In this document: piece by piece, positions 1 to 12,699 of the stretch
Layout of the letters: every line of letters begins with the position of its first letter
Position numbering within the stretch: position 1 is the stretch's first letter
NCBI RefSeq assembly: GCF_902686445.1
Contig: NC_062217.1
Coordinates: 169,599,098-169,663,097 of the forward strand
Direction: 5' to 3'
DNA: 64,000 nt
Origin: Sciurus carolinensis
Taxonomy: Eukaryota > Chordata > Mammalia > Rodentia > Sciuridae
Made by a program: the position numbers and the translations under genes
Notes under the pieces: generated by a model
The model's database searches: none
The model's input: only the letters and a program-made list of their open reading frames with translations
What the model was told of the DNA's origin: nothing

Positions 1-199
1 GGTTCAGCCATCTCATTTTGTAGATGGGCAGACTGAGGCAAGAGAGAAGGAAGGACTTGTCCCAAATCTTACAGCTAGGAGATCAGCTCTCTGGACTTCT
101 GGGCCGAACTCAGGAGAGCACGCAGCCCTCCGGCAGCAGGCAGCGTGGCAATGGCTGCAGACGCCTGGGGCAATCCCAGCTTGCTCTGCTCCCAGCTGG

Positions 200-275
200 C
201 TAGGGCCCGGACAGACCATTCAACTTCTGAGTCTTAGTTTCTCATCTGTACCAGGCTAATAAGAGTCCCCCATAA
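200..275 (+). repeat. MIR fragment
   Basis: The segment 'cttctgagtcttagtttctc' followed by atctgta resembles the MIR core region (cctcagtttcctcatctgtaaaa). It is short and eroded. Confidence 0.5.
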
Positions 276-859
276 AGCCACAGTCTCACCTACAGGGTTC
301 GGTGATCGAGACCAGGTGTGATGTGTGCTGCCGGCCTGAGAGCCCACCTTCCCTCTCCACCTCCTCTCCACACTGGGCTTGGAGGGCATGCTCATGGTTC
401 TGGGCACCCAGCAACGCACAGCAAAGAGGCCCAGGAGCTTGGCTTTTAGTACTGAATCTATTCCCAACTGCCCTAGTTTCTAACAAAAACTTGCTTTCAA
501 GAGCAAGAAGACAGGTCGGCAACACAAAAGATGAACTATCTAGGAAGACTTTTGTAAGAACCCACAAAACTGATAGAAGAAAACAACAGCAAAGTAGGAC
601 TGAACACAAACACATCCTGGGTCGAGGATGTGAAACTCAGCCTGGAAAAGGAATGAATTCATACACCAACTCCAACCGGAAAGGTCAACGGCACTTCCAA
701 CCCCAATGGTTTTAAGACAAGTTGCTTTGTTTCAAGTTTTTAATAGAAAAATAAACAGGTGAGATTGGTCAGGAAAGTTCTATAAAGAAAGGCTAACCCT
801 TAGAAGAGTAGCCCATAACCAGAAAACATGTTAAAACCTATTACAAAGTCTCAATAATT

Positions 860-1835
860 AAGAGCATATTAGTACTTGAGTACATAAGGTGGCTAATGAA
901 ATAGAAGAGAATACTCTAAAACAGACCCAAATTAGTAAAGCATAAAGGTGAACTGTCAAAGAAGAGAAGAAAAGATGGACTTTCCAACAGAAGGCAGTGC
1001 CACAGATGGGTAGTAGTATTTAAAAGAAAAAAAGAGGTTGGCTCTTCTTTTGGACTTTACACCATTCACAAGATCAACTCCATATGGACCAAGACCACAA
1101 TAAAAAACCAGAAGGCAACAGGAGAATCCCTTATATTTTTGGGGTAGAAGGACCTGTCTAAAACTCTAAATCCAGAGCCACAAAAGAAATGATCAATAAG
1201 TTTGATAAAAATACATACATGTCAAAAGATGTCAAAAGCACAATAGTGCAGTCACTTTGGAGAATAGTCTGGCAGTTTCTCAAAATGCTAAACACAGTTA
1301 CCATGAGACCCAGCAATTCCACTCCTACAGATGTGCCCAAGAGAAATGAAAACATAGGCCCATTTGTACACAAACATTCATAGCGGTAGTATGCATATCA
1401 AAAGCCAGAAACAACCCAAAGGCTATTATCACTGGTGAGCAATTAAATAAAATGTGGTATATCTGTACAATGAGTATTATCTGGTCAGAGAGAGCAATGT
1501 GGTACTGACACATGTCTCAGCAATGATGACTCTTGAAAGTATTATGCTAAGTGAAAGAAGCCAGACACAAAGACCACATATTGTGATTCCATTTATATGA
1601 CATTCCAGAATAAAGAAATCCATAGACAGAAAGCAGATCAGTGGTTGCCAGGGGCTGGGGAGTGATTGCCAATGGGTACAGGGCTGCTTTTGGGGGTGAT
1701 AAAATGTTCTGAAACTGACTGTGGTGATGGCGGTACAACCCTATAAATATTCCACAAAACGCTCAATTGTACTCTGTAAATGGGCGAATTGTGTGGTATA
1801 TGAACTATATCTCAGTAAAGCCCAAGAATGCCAAA
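860..1835 (+). mobile_element. L1M-type LINE, ORF2 end and 3' UTR
   Basis: The stretch shows the classic old-L1 3' end: 'gagacccagcaattccactc', then 'aaagaagccagacacaaaga', 'gtggttgccaggggctgggg' and 'ctgtggtgatggcggtaca', ending near 'atatctcagtaaag'. The earlier part resembles the end of ORF2. There are many substitutions and indels and no intact frame. It is an inactive ancient insertion in the sense orientation of the plus strand. Confidence 0.88.
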
Positions 1836-1854
1836 AACCAGAGTCAGAAAACAA

Positions 1855-1995
1855 ATAAAAAATTATAAGAAAATATCTGCAATTCATACCACAGGCAAAA
1901 TTAATCTCCCCAAGAAACAACTAAAAAGAAAAAGACCAATGGCTCCATTTTTTTAAAGGACAAGTAAAGAGAAGACAGAAAAGGACACAAAATAG
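1855..1995 (+). mobile_element. Second L1 ORF2 fragment
   Basis: The segment 'aatatctgcaattcatacca' and 'gaaaaagaccaatggctcc' resembles an internal ORF2 segment that normally lies upstream of the 3' UTR. It lies downstream of a complete L1 3' end, so it is probably a separate or rearranged fragment. Confidence 0.55.
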
Positions 1996-1999
1996 GCTT

Positions 2000-2215
2000 T
2001 AGATATGTTCTCTTCTGCTTCCCAGTCAGCATGAGGTGAACAGACCTCCGCCATACACTCCCGCCATCATGCACAACGCTGATGATACAGGCCTGTAGCA
2101 ACAGGACTAAGTAGCCACGGCTCTGCAAATGTGAGCCAAAGTAAGTCTTTCTTTCTTATAAATGGTTCATCTGAGGTACTCCTATCACAGTGACGGAGAG
2201 TTAACTAAACCACAG
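2000..2215 (+). mobile_element. MaLR-type LTR (ERVL-MaLR) 3' part
   Basis: The string 'tgtgagccaaagtaagtctt' followed by 'tcttataaatggttcatctg', 'aggtactcctatcacagtga' and 'gagttaactaaaccaca' matches the layout of the 3' end of MLT1/MST/ORR1-type solo LTRs (polyadenylation region, R-U5, terminal 'gactaacaca'-like end). No coding part is present. Confidence 0.7.
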
Positions 2216-4274
2216 CATAAGAAACAAGCCGTGAACGTGAGGCCTGGGGGTGGGGAGATGAGGTCGCGGTTTGCTCCACGTGCCACTGATTTTCAAACAT
2301 GTGACATGCTATCCCAGAATAAAACACACGCACCTGTGTGTACAAGCATTTCCTTCATGAGGAGGGGGCATGCTAAGTCAGAAATGAGAAAAGGTCAGAA
2401 TCTTCACAAGGTGACTTGCACCTTTCAAAAGAGAAGCCCTGGCCGCATTTTCATGTTAAGACTCTGCTGTTTCTTTTCCACAATTCTCTTTTTTCCTTAT
2501 TGGTAGGAACAAAGATTTTGCATTTTTTAAAAATGACTCTGAAAAACTGTGTGGGCAAAATCCCTACCAGTCGCAAACACCAGTGAACCTGAGTCTCACA
2601 CAAGCTGGGAAGGAGAGAGCATTCAAAAGGGCCATTCCCCACATGGCAGTGGCCACATGTGCAGACATCTGCACCAGGCGGTGGGCAGCCTCTGCACATG
2701 GCTGTGGCTTTCACAGACCCTGGGAAGGGGGGGATCCTGGAAGCACTTGCAGTTGTGGAGGGTCACAAACTGCTGCCACCCACCCACCTGGAGCTGGTCT
2801 GGGGCTTCTTGATCCAGGGAAGAGCTGGAAGACCCAAGGCCACACTGCCTGCTTCATCCCAAGAAGTCAGTGATCTCAGGAAAGGAGGAGGCTGCTCCTG
2901 TCACGAATGGCCCAGGGGGAAAGGCTCCTCCTGTCTCTGAGTAGCCTTGGTGGCTGCAGAAACACTTTGGTACACACACCACTGACAGAGAGTAGGGCCA
3001 GATGGCTACAGTCTGGTGCATGTGAAGATGGAGCCCAAGTTCCACCTGTGCTATCCCTACACCTGGTAGATGAGATGCACAGGCCAAGTTCAAATGTGAG
3101 AATCAGCTAGACTTCCTTTCAATTGCAGGTAGAGAATTCTTCTTTCCTCCCAACGATAAAATATAAATCATGAAGAAAAGGCAAACACTGCAGATGCACA
3201 ACTGTATAACTAATCTGCCCCAACAGGTCTCAGCACAGAAAACTCCAGAAGCAACAGTCACCCCAACTCTTCACAGGCTGCCCTTTCCAGCTGGTGAAGT
3301 GTTTCTCCTTCCACATAGGGGGTCCAGTTAGACATGGGGTCTCGACACACCTCTAGGGGCCTCGGACAAACCTTGCTCCTCTCTGGGTTTTCACCTGTCC
3401 TCTATTCTGAGATGTGGTCACCAGTCACCCTTATGGACTCACAGCAGCCTGCAGGTAGTGGGAGGCAATCAACACACTCCAAGGGCAGCTGGTTTCTGGC
3501 TCCAGGTGGTTTGTACCAGGCATGTCCTGGGAAAGTCCTGCCTGCTCTGGGCCCATTTCCACAATCGGAGAGTCGTGGGCATGAGCCTTGGGTGGCCCCT
3601 GCCTGCCCTGAGAGGCTGCTACATGGAGACCAACTGTGATGAGACTTGAGGCCTGGCACCTAACCCAAATTAGACCAGTGCCACTGACAGTCATGGCCCT
3701 AAGGAGCCATCTTCAGGCCAATCCTACCTTGAGCTCCAGACCCAGTGGGTATGTATGTCTGTGCAGATATCCCAACAAGTCTCCAGCCTGATCCAGCACC
3801 TTCCTCCCCAAGCCTTCAGAGCCAAGAGCAAATGCCTGACCGCAGGCCCCAAGGTTCAGCCTGCTGTGCCGTCCACAGCCCATTCCTGTTTTACCACATG
3901 CTCCCACCCACTCAGCCTCCTGTTCACAATGAGCTCTCCCACGGTGCCCTCCCTGGGTCAGGATCACCCCCTGCCCACAATAAACCTCTCTCCCCCTTGA
4001 GAAACTACACATTTCAAAGGTCAGCTGAAATGCCCAACCCTGCCCCACAAAGCTTCCCTGGTGCCTCTGCTCTGCAAAAGGAACCCCACGCCCGCCACAA
4101 GCTGGCTGGGGACCCTGGGGAGCTCTGGCCCTGCCTGCCTAAGGACCTCAGCCAGGGGGCCAGCCTCCACCGAGGCCTGGAAGAACAGGGCAGGGCGATG
4201 GAACAAATGGAAGGTTAAAATGATGGCCACCCAGGGTGGACCCTGCCTCTAACTACAGGACTGGGGTTTCCTTG

Positions 4275-4385
4275 GCACACTATGCAATCCAAGTTTCGCT
4301 TTCCCCATCTGTAAAAGAGAAGTAAAATGGCCCTTAAGGGACTGTCATAAGGCTGAAGAGAGACCATGAATGGTGCCTGGCTCAG
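4275..4385 (+). repeat. MIR fragment
   Basis: The segment 'tttccccatctgtaaaagag' followed by eroded 'aggctgaagagag...tggtgcctggct' matches the MIR 3' half. Confidence 0.7.
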
Positions 4386-5559
4386 AGGGATTTAAACACC
4401 ATTTGACGGCACCCCACTACGCCAAGATGGACGGCGAGTAGCCCAGGGGTAAGCAGAGCAAGGCGCCCACTTACTCCACCCACAGCCTCTGAAAGCAGAA
4501 ATCCCCAGCATGCTGGAGGGGACAGGCCATGCTGCCTCCTCTCACTGGCCACTGGAGTCCTGATGGGGAGACCACAGGGCATGGTCGGCATGTCCCAGCG
4601 TGCCCAGGCAGGGCAGATGGCTGTGGACATGCCCTCTGGCGGTGGGTGTGGCAGGACATTCCTGAGCACATTCTGCTTCTCTGGGCTCAGCTGGCCCCAC
4701 CCACAGAGCCAGAGGTGAATGGCAGAGGTGAAGCATGTGGCCGCTGCCCTCTGGGTCCTGGAGGACCGCTGTAAGACTCCCTTTCCTGGGGCTTAATCTG
4801 CAGGCCAACAAAACACTTGTTCAGCTATGAAGGGGAACGTCAGGGACACCCTAGACGCTCGCTCACCAGGCACCCTTCCTGGAATGGCCTGCCCCTGGCC
4901 TGGGTAAGTCCCAATTCTCCTACCGGATCTCACGCCCTGACAGGGAGGTCCTAGTGTGGTGCTCCCACGCAGCCAGGGCGTGTCAGGACCAGGCTGGATC
5001 CACCACAGACCCCAGGAGGCGGGGATGCCATGCAGCACCCCGAGCTGCTTCCTTAAGGGGCACCAGAGGTGCCAGGAGGTTCCCAAGAGGCTGCCAAGAA
5101 CGGCGCTCCCTCGGCAGTGGGAGATGGCCCAGGCCAAGCTCGTCGCCCCTGGACTGGGGCGGAGGTCTGCCCCCGGCAGCTGTGAGGCTCTGGGCAAAGC
5201 AGAGGGGAGTGGCGACTCTGGCCGGGAGGCTGCCTGTGGACCGGGTTAGGGGAACACATGGACACCCCAGCTCAGCAGAACATGGCCCCCACTTGGAGCC
5301 CCACTACAGGCTCCGGAAGGGTTGGCCTGGGCGCGTCCCCATTGCTTTGACTTTCCCAGGGACACACCTCAACCTACTGTGAACTTCCTGACAGGCTTAT
5401 TTTTTTCCCTTTCTATTTTTTCCCTTTTGTTCACTGCTGTTTAAACATTTGGCAGGATCTACAAACAGCACTTGCCTCCCAGGGCATTTAGAAGGTCCAA
5501 GCAAGCTTACCATCCAAGGTAAAGCGCCTAAGAAATTCGCCTGGGGCAGGTGCCGGTGA

Positions 5560-5705
5560 ACCTCTCACCTCCATTAGTTCACCATCGGCCCCACGGCTCC
5601 AACTGAGGCCCAGAGAGGTAGAGGTTGGCTTGGGCAAACTCCCAGCATGGGGCATCCTGTAGGCCAGGCTCAAATCTGGATCTGCTGTCCAAAGCATGGG
5701 ATTTA
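5560..5705 (-). repeat. MIR fragment
   Basis: The segment 'ctgaggcccagagaggtaga' and 'gggcaaactcccagcatggg' followed by 'ggctcaaatctggatctg' is the reverse complement of the MIR core and 5' half. Confidence 0.6.
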
Positions 5706-6249
5706 ACCAGCCTCTTCACTCACTGTCAATACTGGGGCTCAAGACAGTAGAAATTCAACCTCAGTTCCACCCTCTAAGAGCTTCCAGAAATCTCTGCCCA
5801 TTACTTGGCAAAAGTTTCCAACAACTAGGGCAGAAGGCCCTTGGGCACCATCTCCCCACCAAGTGGAGCAAGAGAGAGTGGCTCAAGGGAGCCCCCAGGC
5901 CACGCCTCTATACAGATGCAATTTCCAGCTTTCCTGCATGGCCTCAGGCCCTCTTCACCTCCCTGCCACCCTGCAGGTGGGTAGGGGGCTCTGTTTGCTC
6001 ACCAGTCGCACTTCAGCCCAGGATAGGACAGGCAGTGGTTGGGACAAGGGCGGGGCAAAGCGGCTCCTGAGGAAGGCACAGGACTTGGAGCTTCCCAAGT
6101 CACACCCGAACGCACACACTGCTTCCTGTGCAGAACACCAATGCGTAAGGCTGATGTGTCCTCAACGCCCACCCAGCCATCACCTCCTGGCATCTCATCT
6201 GGGAACTGAGGACATTTCTGGGGCTCCTTCTTACGTTCCGACAATTGTG

Positions 6250-6420
6250 AAGCCTCCACATTTACTAAGCGCATACTCTGAGCCTCCAAGGGTTCTCCCA
6301 CTAGACCTGCACGTCACGTGAAGCAGAGGCATGGTCAGCTGAGGGACTTGCCAAGATCACAAAGAAAGAAGGTGGAAAGCATCTGAACCCCAGGGCCTGA
6401 CTCCAGGACCAAGTGCTAAG
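6250..6420 (-). repeat. MIR fragment
   Basis: The segment 'tttactaagcgcatactctg' followed later by 'gagggacttgccaagatcac' and 'ctgaaccccagggcctgact' is a reverse-oriented MIR. Confidence 0.6.
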
Positions 6421-7545
6421 CACCATGCCACGCTGCCCCAAGAGCAGGAAGGAGAGCCCGGAGAGGACCGGCCTCCTTGCCGGAGAGCCAGCAAGGTAGC
6501 GGTCCAATAGGCCGCAAGGTGGGGGCTGTGCCTGCTGAGCCAACACTGGGCAAGTCCTCAGCCAGGTGAGAGAAAGGGGCAAAGGCTGCATGGAAGCCAC
6601 TTCCCCCTGGAGCCCAGGTGATGAGTGACATGTTCACACAGAGGAGGCAAAACCAAGACAAAGCAGTACTCAGTTAGAGCACCCTCAGATACACACAGTG
6701 CCAAGGAAGGGCCCGCGCTCCCTTCTTCCCCTTAGCTCACGGGTGTGGGCATGCACCCCTCCATCTACCATCCTGGAATCAACGCCTGCAATGACCAGTG
6801 GTGCTGGGCCAATCTGATGCTGAGCCCCCACAGCTCTCACGGTGCAGACCATGAGTAGTGCCAGAGCAGCGAGGGCAGGAAGTGCCCAAGCTGGAAGGCC
6901 ATGGGCCTCTGACCTACGACCACTACTGGCTGAGCCCAAGTCAGGAAGTGATCTGGGGAAAGCACAGAACCCTGGGGGAAGTCACTTTCCATCTGCAAAG
7001 AACACCATAGAAAGGAGCTACCACAGTGTCACTGGCCAAGGCCCATGTCCACTCAGAAAACAGGGCCGACTCTGGAAGGGACTCCCCAATCTCCCAAGGA
7101 ACTTCCACCTTGGCTTAGGGGAAGAGTACCCCACAGCTCACTGGCAAAAGGGCTCCTTCTTCACCCTGTCCTCCATGTACTTCTTGAGTGGCAAGCTGAC
7201 AACACCACGCCCTGGAAGGACGGATGGTGGCGAGGCCCCGCACTAAGAACCTCGGACACCTCACAGGCTCCTCGGGACCCCAGGGCAAACGTCCACACTA
7301 CCATGGGATGAAGAGACAGGGAGGCTGCAGAGCCCGGGCAGGCACTCACCTGGGTCACTCTCCATCTGAACAAAGCCAGGATGCATGCTCCTCACGGAGA
7401 GGGAGCTGGCAAGTCACCACAACTGCAGCCAGAGGGCAAGGCAGGGGCTGGGCACAGAGCGGTCATTATTCTCACACACCCTCAAGGACACCACCCTGCC
7501 AGGCGCGGCTTCGTGGGCAATCTGCCCCGAGAGCAGATCAGGGAG

Positions 7546-7707
7546 GCTTTCTTTTTTAATTAGGTTAGCACACTTTTTTAATTTTTAGTTGTGGGTGGAC
7601 ACAATACTTTTATTTATTTATTTTTTTTATGTGGTGCTGAGGATCAAACCCAGTGCCTCGTACATGGGAGGCAAGTGCCCTACCTCTGAGCCACAACCCC
7701 AGCCCAG
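7546..7707 (-). mobile_element. Sciurid ID-type SINE
   Basis: This is the reverse complement of the sciurid tRNA-derived SINE: 'gtggtgctgaggatcaaacc' and 'cagtgcctcgtacatgggag' ending 'ccacaaccccagccc', with an A+T-rich tail at the left. A possible 8-bp target duplication 'tcagggag' flanks it at 7538-7545 and 7708-7715. It is antisense to the plus strand, so in the same sense as FAM53B. Confidence 0.9.
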
Positions 7708-7951
7708 TCAGGGAGTTCTCAATAAGGTTTGGGATCCAGACAAGGGGAAGACAAAAGCCAGAGCCAGCGTGTGCACAGATTCCCAGGGTCAGGTCCCATT
7801 CTTACACCAAGGCCCCCCCTGGTGGCTGTGGCATAAGCAGGTGGTAGGGCAGGGACATGCTTTTGCCACAACAGACATGGATGCCACCCTTCCTCATCTG
7901 TAGCCTCCCTCCTGCAAGAGGGCGTAAGTGCTACCCTGGTGACCCAGCAGA

Positions 7952-7978
7952 CAGGCATGTGCTCAGGCATGTGCTCAG
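7952..7978. repeat. 12-bp tandem duplication
   Basis: The unit caggcatgtgct occurs twice in tandem (7952-7963, 7964-7975), followed by 'cag'. Confidence 0.9.
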
Positions 7979-8439
7979 TCACAACCACAGTGAGGCCAGC
8001 CCACGTCCTGTGGCAGTAATGTCCCGAACGAACAAGTAACTGGAAATCACTGCGGGCCAACACTCCCCAAGAACACACGCAATTTACAGAAGCTTTAAGA
8101 TGGCGACTCCAGAAAGACAAAGCATCCCACACACTGAAAATCAATTCTCGCTGCAAAATCAAGTGTGAGGCAAGTATTTCCCCATGACTGTCTCAGCAGG
8201 GTGGGGCAAGTCGGAGAACCCAGCTTGCTCCGCAGTTGACTGCCTCTTTCCCTTTCACTTGGGCCCTTCTCTCATCAATCTTGGCCATTGTCCCCTCTAA
8301 GTGAGACCTTGAAGTGTTTTCATGCAAGCAGGAGAAACCAACATTCCTGAAGGCACTGTGGGACCTGTGCAGGAGAAACAGCTCACATGCGCCTTTTTCC
8401 CTCACTATTAGCTTGTGATGACCTTTCATAGAAACAAGA

Positions 8440-9080
8440 ACTAAAGCCAGCTCTCTTTCTTGAGAGAAACATCAATTGTTGCAGTTCAGGTTAACAGAGA
8501 ATCACAGAATCAAGGATTCCACTCAGCCAGCTGAAAGCAAAAAAGCAACTTCCAATGGATTGGGAGAAAAAAATTAATTGTGCCTTTGGAAAACTCTTCT
8601 CTGGGCGGCAGGCAGGGCCCAGGGCCGCTGAGCCAGGAGCTCTGCAGGGCACTTGGCAATTCCTGCTATTCACCACTCGCAGGTGGCTGACAAATTTCCC
8701 AGGGTTTTCAGCTCACTGATTGCGCCTGGCTCTTTCAGCAGGGCTGCAGGAATCTATACAGGTCCACTTAAATCAGTCTGAAGCTGTGAAAGGCCCCGTC
8801 ACTCGCCGCCTGGACCCGGCCGCCCAAACAGAGCCCCGGGAGGGCCAACGGACGGGCGCAGGGCCCGGAGGACCGTGCCAATTAAAAGTCCTAGCCTGTG
8901 GGCCTTTCTCTTTCTCATTTTCATTCCTACAGCTACATTGTGTCCACTGGCAGCAGGTTCCAAAGGCAGAGCGCTGCATTCACCTCCCAGAGCTTTAGTG
9001 CACCATCCCTGAACCAGGCTAATTAAAAGCGTGGCTCCCTCCCAGGTGGCTCTTGGAGACAAGGAAAACAAGAGGCTCGG
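8440..9080. other. Candidate conserved non-coding element with small CpG cluster
   Basis: I recognise no transposon in this stretch. It combines A+T-rich blocks containing homeodomain-like cores ('aaaaaattaattgtgc' near 8570; 'aattaaaag' near 8880 and 9021) with a dense CpG patch at about 8798-8876 (roughly a dozen CpGs in 80 bp). Preserved CpGs in intronic DNA suggest constraint or hypomethylation. The regulatory role is inference. Confidence 0.35.
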
Positions 9081-9374
9081 AAGATGAAGCACCGTGTGCA
9101 CATCTCGAGGACAGGTTCTCTTCGTACCTCCAACCTGGGCCTCTGACCCCAGGAAAGGATGGCCCCTTGGGTCTCTAGGATACTCTATTGTTCCCTGCGT
9201 TTGCTGGAGGCTTCCAAACCTGGTGGAAACCTACAGCTTACATAGCCTTGTTTAGGAATCATGTGACCCAGGTGAATTTGATGTCCACTGCCAGCACCCT
9301 GCCCCAAACCCTGGCACCTGGTGAGCTGGCCAGTCTGTGGTTGCTACCGAGACAGTCAAAGCTAGGGAAAGAGG

Positions 9375-9470
9375 GGACCCAGGTCCGGCCACTTGCCAGC
9401 TGTTTATCCACAGCCTGGTTACTCTGCCCCTCTGAGTCTATTTTCATAACTGGACAATGAGAAGGAAAGA
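9375..9470 (+). repeat. Possible MIR fragment
   Basis: The segment 'ccacttgccagctgtttatc' and 'cccctctgagtctattttc' resembles an eroded MIR. Confidence 0.45.
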
Positions 9471-11306
9471 GCTTGTCAAGTCAGCTGGGTCAGCACCATC
9501 AGGCACATGGCCACCACCACCCCAGTGACAGCTAGGCCTCAACCCAGCACTACCGGTGGCCATAGCTCCTTTAGATGCTCTGCCAGCAAACCAAGGAGCT
9601 TTGGGTCTTCGAAGGTAAATAAGAACCCCCAAGATAGGACTGGAGGCACTCATGGCCCTCCCTGCCCCCTTCCCTTTGGAATTCCAGACCGGCTCCTAGC
9701 CCAGACATGAAGATGTGGGTGGCACTCAGTTCTTTCAGCAAAACACGTTACTTCCGGCTGAGCTGCCTGGCACTCAGCAACACTTCTCCAAACTAACAGG
9801 GTATGCGAGGTGCTGAGCACAGGGTCCTCCCACAGGAATAGTCCCAAGATGCAGGGCTCAAAGGTCTTAGCCACAGAGGGAGACTGAGGAGGCAATCTCC
9901 CTGGCCTGCTGGAGAGGCTCAGGATTTCAATCCCAGATGACTAAGGGCAAGGGCTCCGGAGACTGATCAAGTCCTGGAGTTTGACATGAGAGGACAGGTG
10001 GGTCCTGGGGTGGCAGGGTGATGGGAACCGGGGGGGGCGGGGAGCAGAGGAGGGCTGCGAGGACTGGCTTTTCCATCCACAGCCTCCACTGGTGAGGCAG
10101 AGACAGGCAGATTCCTCTGCTGCAGAACCCAGCACTGCCCAGAACATCTGCCTCCCAGTGGGTGGGAGTGGCCCTGCTGCATCCAGAGTCTTGAGGGCTC
10201 TGCCTCACTCTCCCCTGAATGCCAGGGAAGAACATGTGAGAGTGGCCTGCAGGGCAGAAGCCAGGCCCGTGACGACACTCAGCAGTAGTCACCTGCCTTG
10301 GGGGCAGCAGCAGAGTGATGACCAGGTTCAGTTTCAAGGTGGGAGCCCCTGGGTGCCTGTGGCTCCACAAGGCGCTGGCTGAGCCCTCAGTGTAGGAAGG
10401 GCAGACACGGTCTGCTCGGGACCGCCCTGAGGCCTTGGGCACTGGGTGTGCACAGCCCACCTCCGCCCCGTGGCCATATCTCCTATCGGTTCTCTCAACT
10501 CCTCAGGGGAATTGCAACTTCCTCTTTCAACATTTTTAAATGAAAAATTCAGAGCGATCATAAAACTAACACGAACACTAACCAAAACCTCCCTTGCTCC
10601 TTGCTGAGGGATGCAGTCTTGAACCTGGAAATAGGCTCCAGGGGTTAGGGGTGGGTCTAGGCCCACCGGCCCTGACCCCTTCCCTGGACAGTCTTCCCAG
10701 CCTGGAGGGGCGGGCAGTGGATAACAGCCAGCACTGGAGGCAGATGGGTGACGGTGAATGGGTAAGGCTCTGGCCAGGCAGTTGCTAAGGTCGCTCCAGG
10801 AATCCTGAAATCCTGATTAATGGGCGAGATGGCTCTGCTTTGGCAGTGGGATTCGGGCGCCTTTTCTTATGAAAAGCAGCGACGCACACTGCTGGCGACT
10901 GTCTGGCAAGAAGCCTGCTTGCTTGGCCTCATTTGAGGGGCTCATGGGAGACCCTGGAATCATCCAGAGCCAGCAGAACTGGACTGAGAAGCTATTGGAT
11001 AATGTCACCATCCTTCCCAGCTCCTGGGGACCTGGACTTGGGGATGGAGAAAACAAAATGTGGGGCCCACAATGGCACCAACTCCTTCCCAGGGGCACCA
11101 AACCTGCAGTGCACCTGTGTCTGCAGGGAGCAGGACGCTTTGCCACTCAGCTCCACCCACCCTGCCTGCATTCAGGAGCATGGGCAGCAGCAGGCCCTCT
11201 CCTTCCACTGCCTGAGTCAAAAGGATGGTTTCCTTCCCGAGAACCAGACAGGCCATTGGGCCTCAATGACTGCAGTCACCAGAGGTCAGTCTTCCACTCC
11301 ACACTC

Positions 11307-11475
11307 CGTGGTTCTCAACCATGGCAATGTTGCTTCCTGGTGGCCTCAACTGCCACAACGGGCGTGTGTGGGGATACTGTTGGCATCCAGTGGGTGGAAG
11401 CAGGATCTTACGATGAAGCACAGCTCCCTTCTGCTCAATAAAGAACAAGCCCCAGATGTCAAGAGCACGCAGGCG
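11307..11475 (+). mobile_element. MER5A-type hAT-Charlie element
   Basis: The string 'gtggttctcaaccatggcaa' followed by 'aactgccacaacgggcgtgt' and 'ctgttggcatccagtgggtg' matches the MER5A layout from its terminal inverted repeat inward. The right end is eroded. It is a non-autonomous DNA transposon fossil. Confidence 0.75.
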
Positions 11476-12314
11476 TAATGTCAGGGGGCCTCCCCCCACC
11501 AAATGCCTTCGGAAGGGCAGATTCCTTTCTTTAGGCACTTGCCATGTGCTTTAAGGAAGGTTCCCATCGTGGCTTCAGTGCAGACCAGCCTATTTGCTTT
11601 GGCCCCCGCTAAAGAGCTCCAACATCTTCCCCAGCCTGTCATGCTTGACAGCAGAGGGCAAGAAAAGCATGCGACTCTACGTCAAGCAGAGAGGAACTGA
11701 AACCAACCGGCTTGCTTTCTGAAGATGTCTGCCTCCAACTGAGGCTCTCCGGCTGCCAGGCAGCACCCTCCACTCCACCTCAGTCCTCCTGCTTCCAGCC
11801 TTGAACTCTGTGACATTAGGCCCGGGGCTGGAGACAACCGGCAGGTACAGGTCTGCAGCCGGCAAGGTGGATGGTGCACGAGGCACACAGCCTGTCCTCC
11901 AGCCCATGTGGCAGTGGCTGCTCCGCCCCAGCCCCCACCCGACCCTCAAGAGTTCTGAGCCTGCAGCACTGGGCGCTCTGTTTGACCACTTTGGGGGAGG
12001 CTGAAGGGAGCCCTGAGGGTGCCCAGGGATTCTGGGCAAACTGCTTGCCTCTCTCCCCGCCACAGAAGCAGAGTCAAAGTCTGGATGCACGGACACTGTT
12101 CTCTCCAGGTCTAAAGCAGGAGACAAACATCCACAGGATCCAAGACCCTCAAAATCGGCCCAGGGGTCATGACAAAGACGATACATCAGCCTCCGGGAGG
12201 CCACCACCATGCATGAAGCCAACTTTGGCTGACTCTGCCCCAGGCACTGGGAGCCCAGAGCAGAACCCACCAGGGGGACTGAGAGAAAGGTCTAGGGCTA
12301 GTGTGGCTGGGCAC

Positions 12315-12465
12315 TCAATCTGTGCTGGGCGCTCAGTCACACACTTTGAAAGTATCATCTCATTTAATTTGTACCACTTCTAGGGGACTCAATTATCATC
12401 TTTGTTTCATGAATGAGGAATTTGGGCCTGAGTGACTTGAGTGAGCAGCTAGCTGAATACCACTC
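12315..12465 (-). repeat. MIR copy
   Basis: The segments 'tatcatctcatttaatttgt' and 'tttcatgaatgaggaatttg', ending in an eroded 'gcagctagctgaat', are reverse-oriented MIR. Confidence 0.75.
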
Positions 12466-12699
12466 CAAATACCCCCCACCCACCATGCCTGGGCCTGGGG
12501 CACGGCACTTTCTCCTGCTCCTAACCCAACACCCCAGGTGGCAATGATGGGGCTCCAAGGTCACAAGGTGAGGGCTGATTTGCACATTTGGAATTCCGAG
12601 TTAACCAGAAGCAGCCTTCAGATGAGCGGGCAAAGGAAAGAGAGAGACTGTTGCTGGGGATCCCCGGTGCTGGATCTTTTACAAGAGCACAGTCAGGTC

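Noticed and set aside
302..715. Plus-strand 137-codon open frame near the left edge
   Set aside because: No family resemblance and composition typical of non-coding intron; no splice or start context supports it.
2000..2215. Possible retroviral coding remnant next to the LTR
   Set aside because: Only LTR-end sequence is recognisable; no gag, pol or env-like translation was seen nearby.
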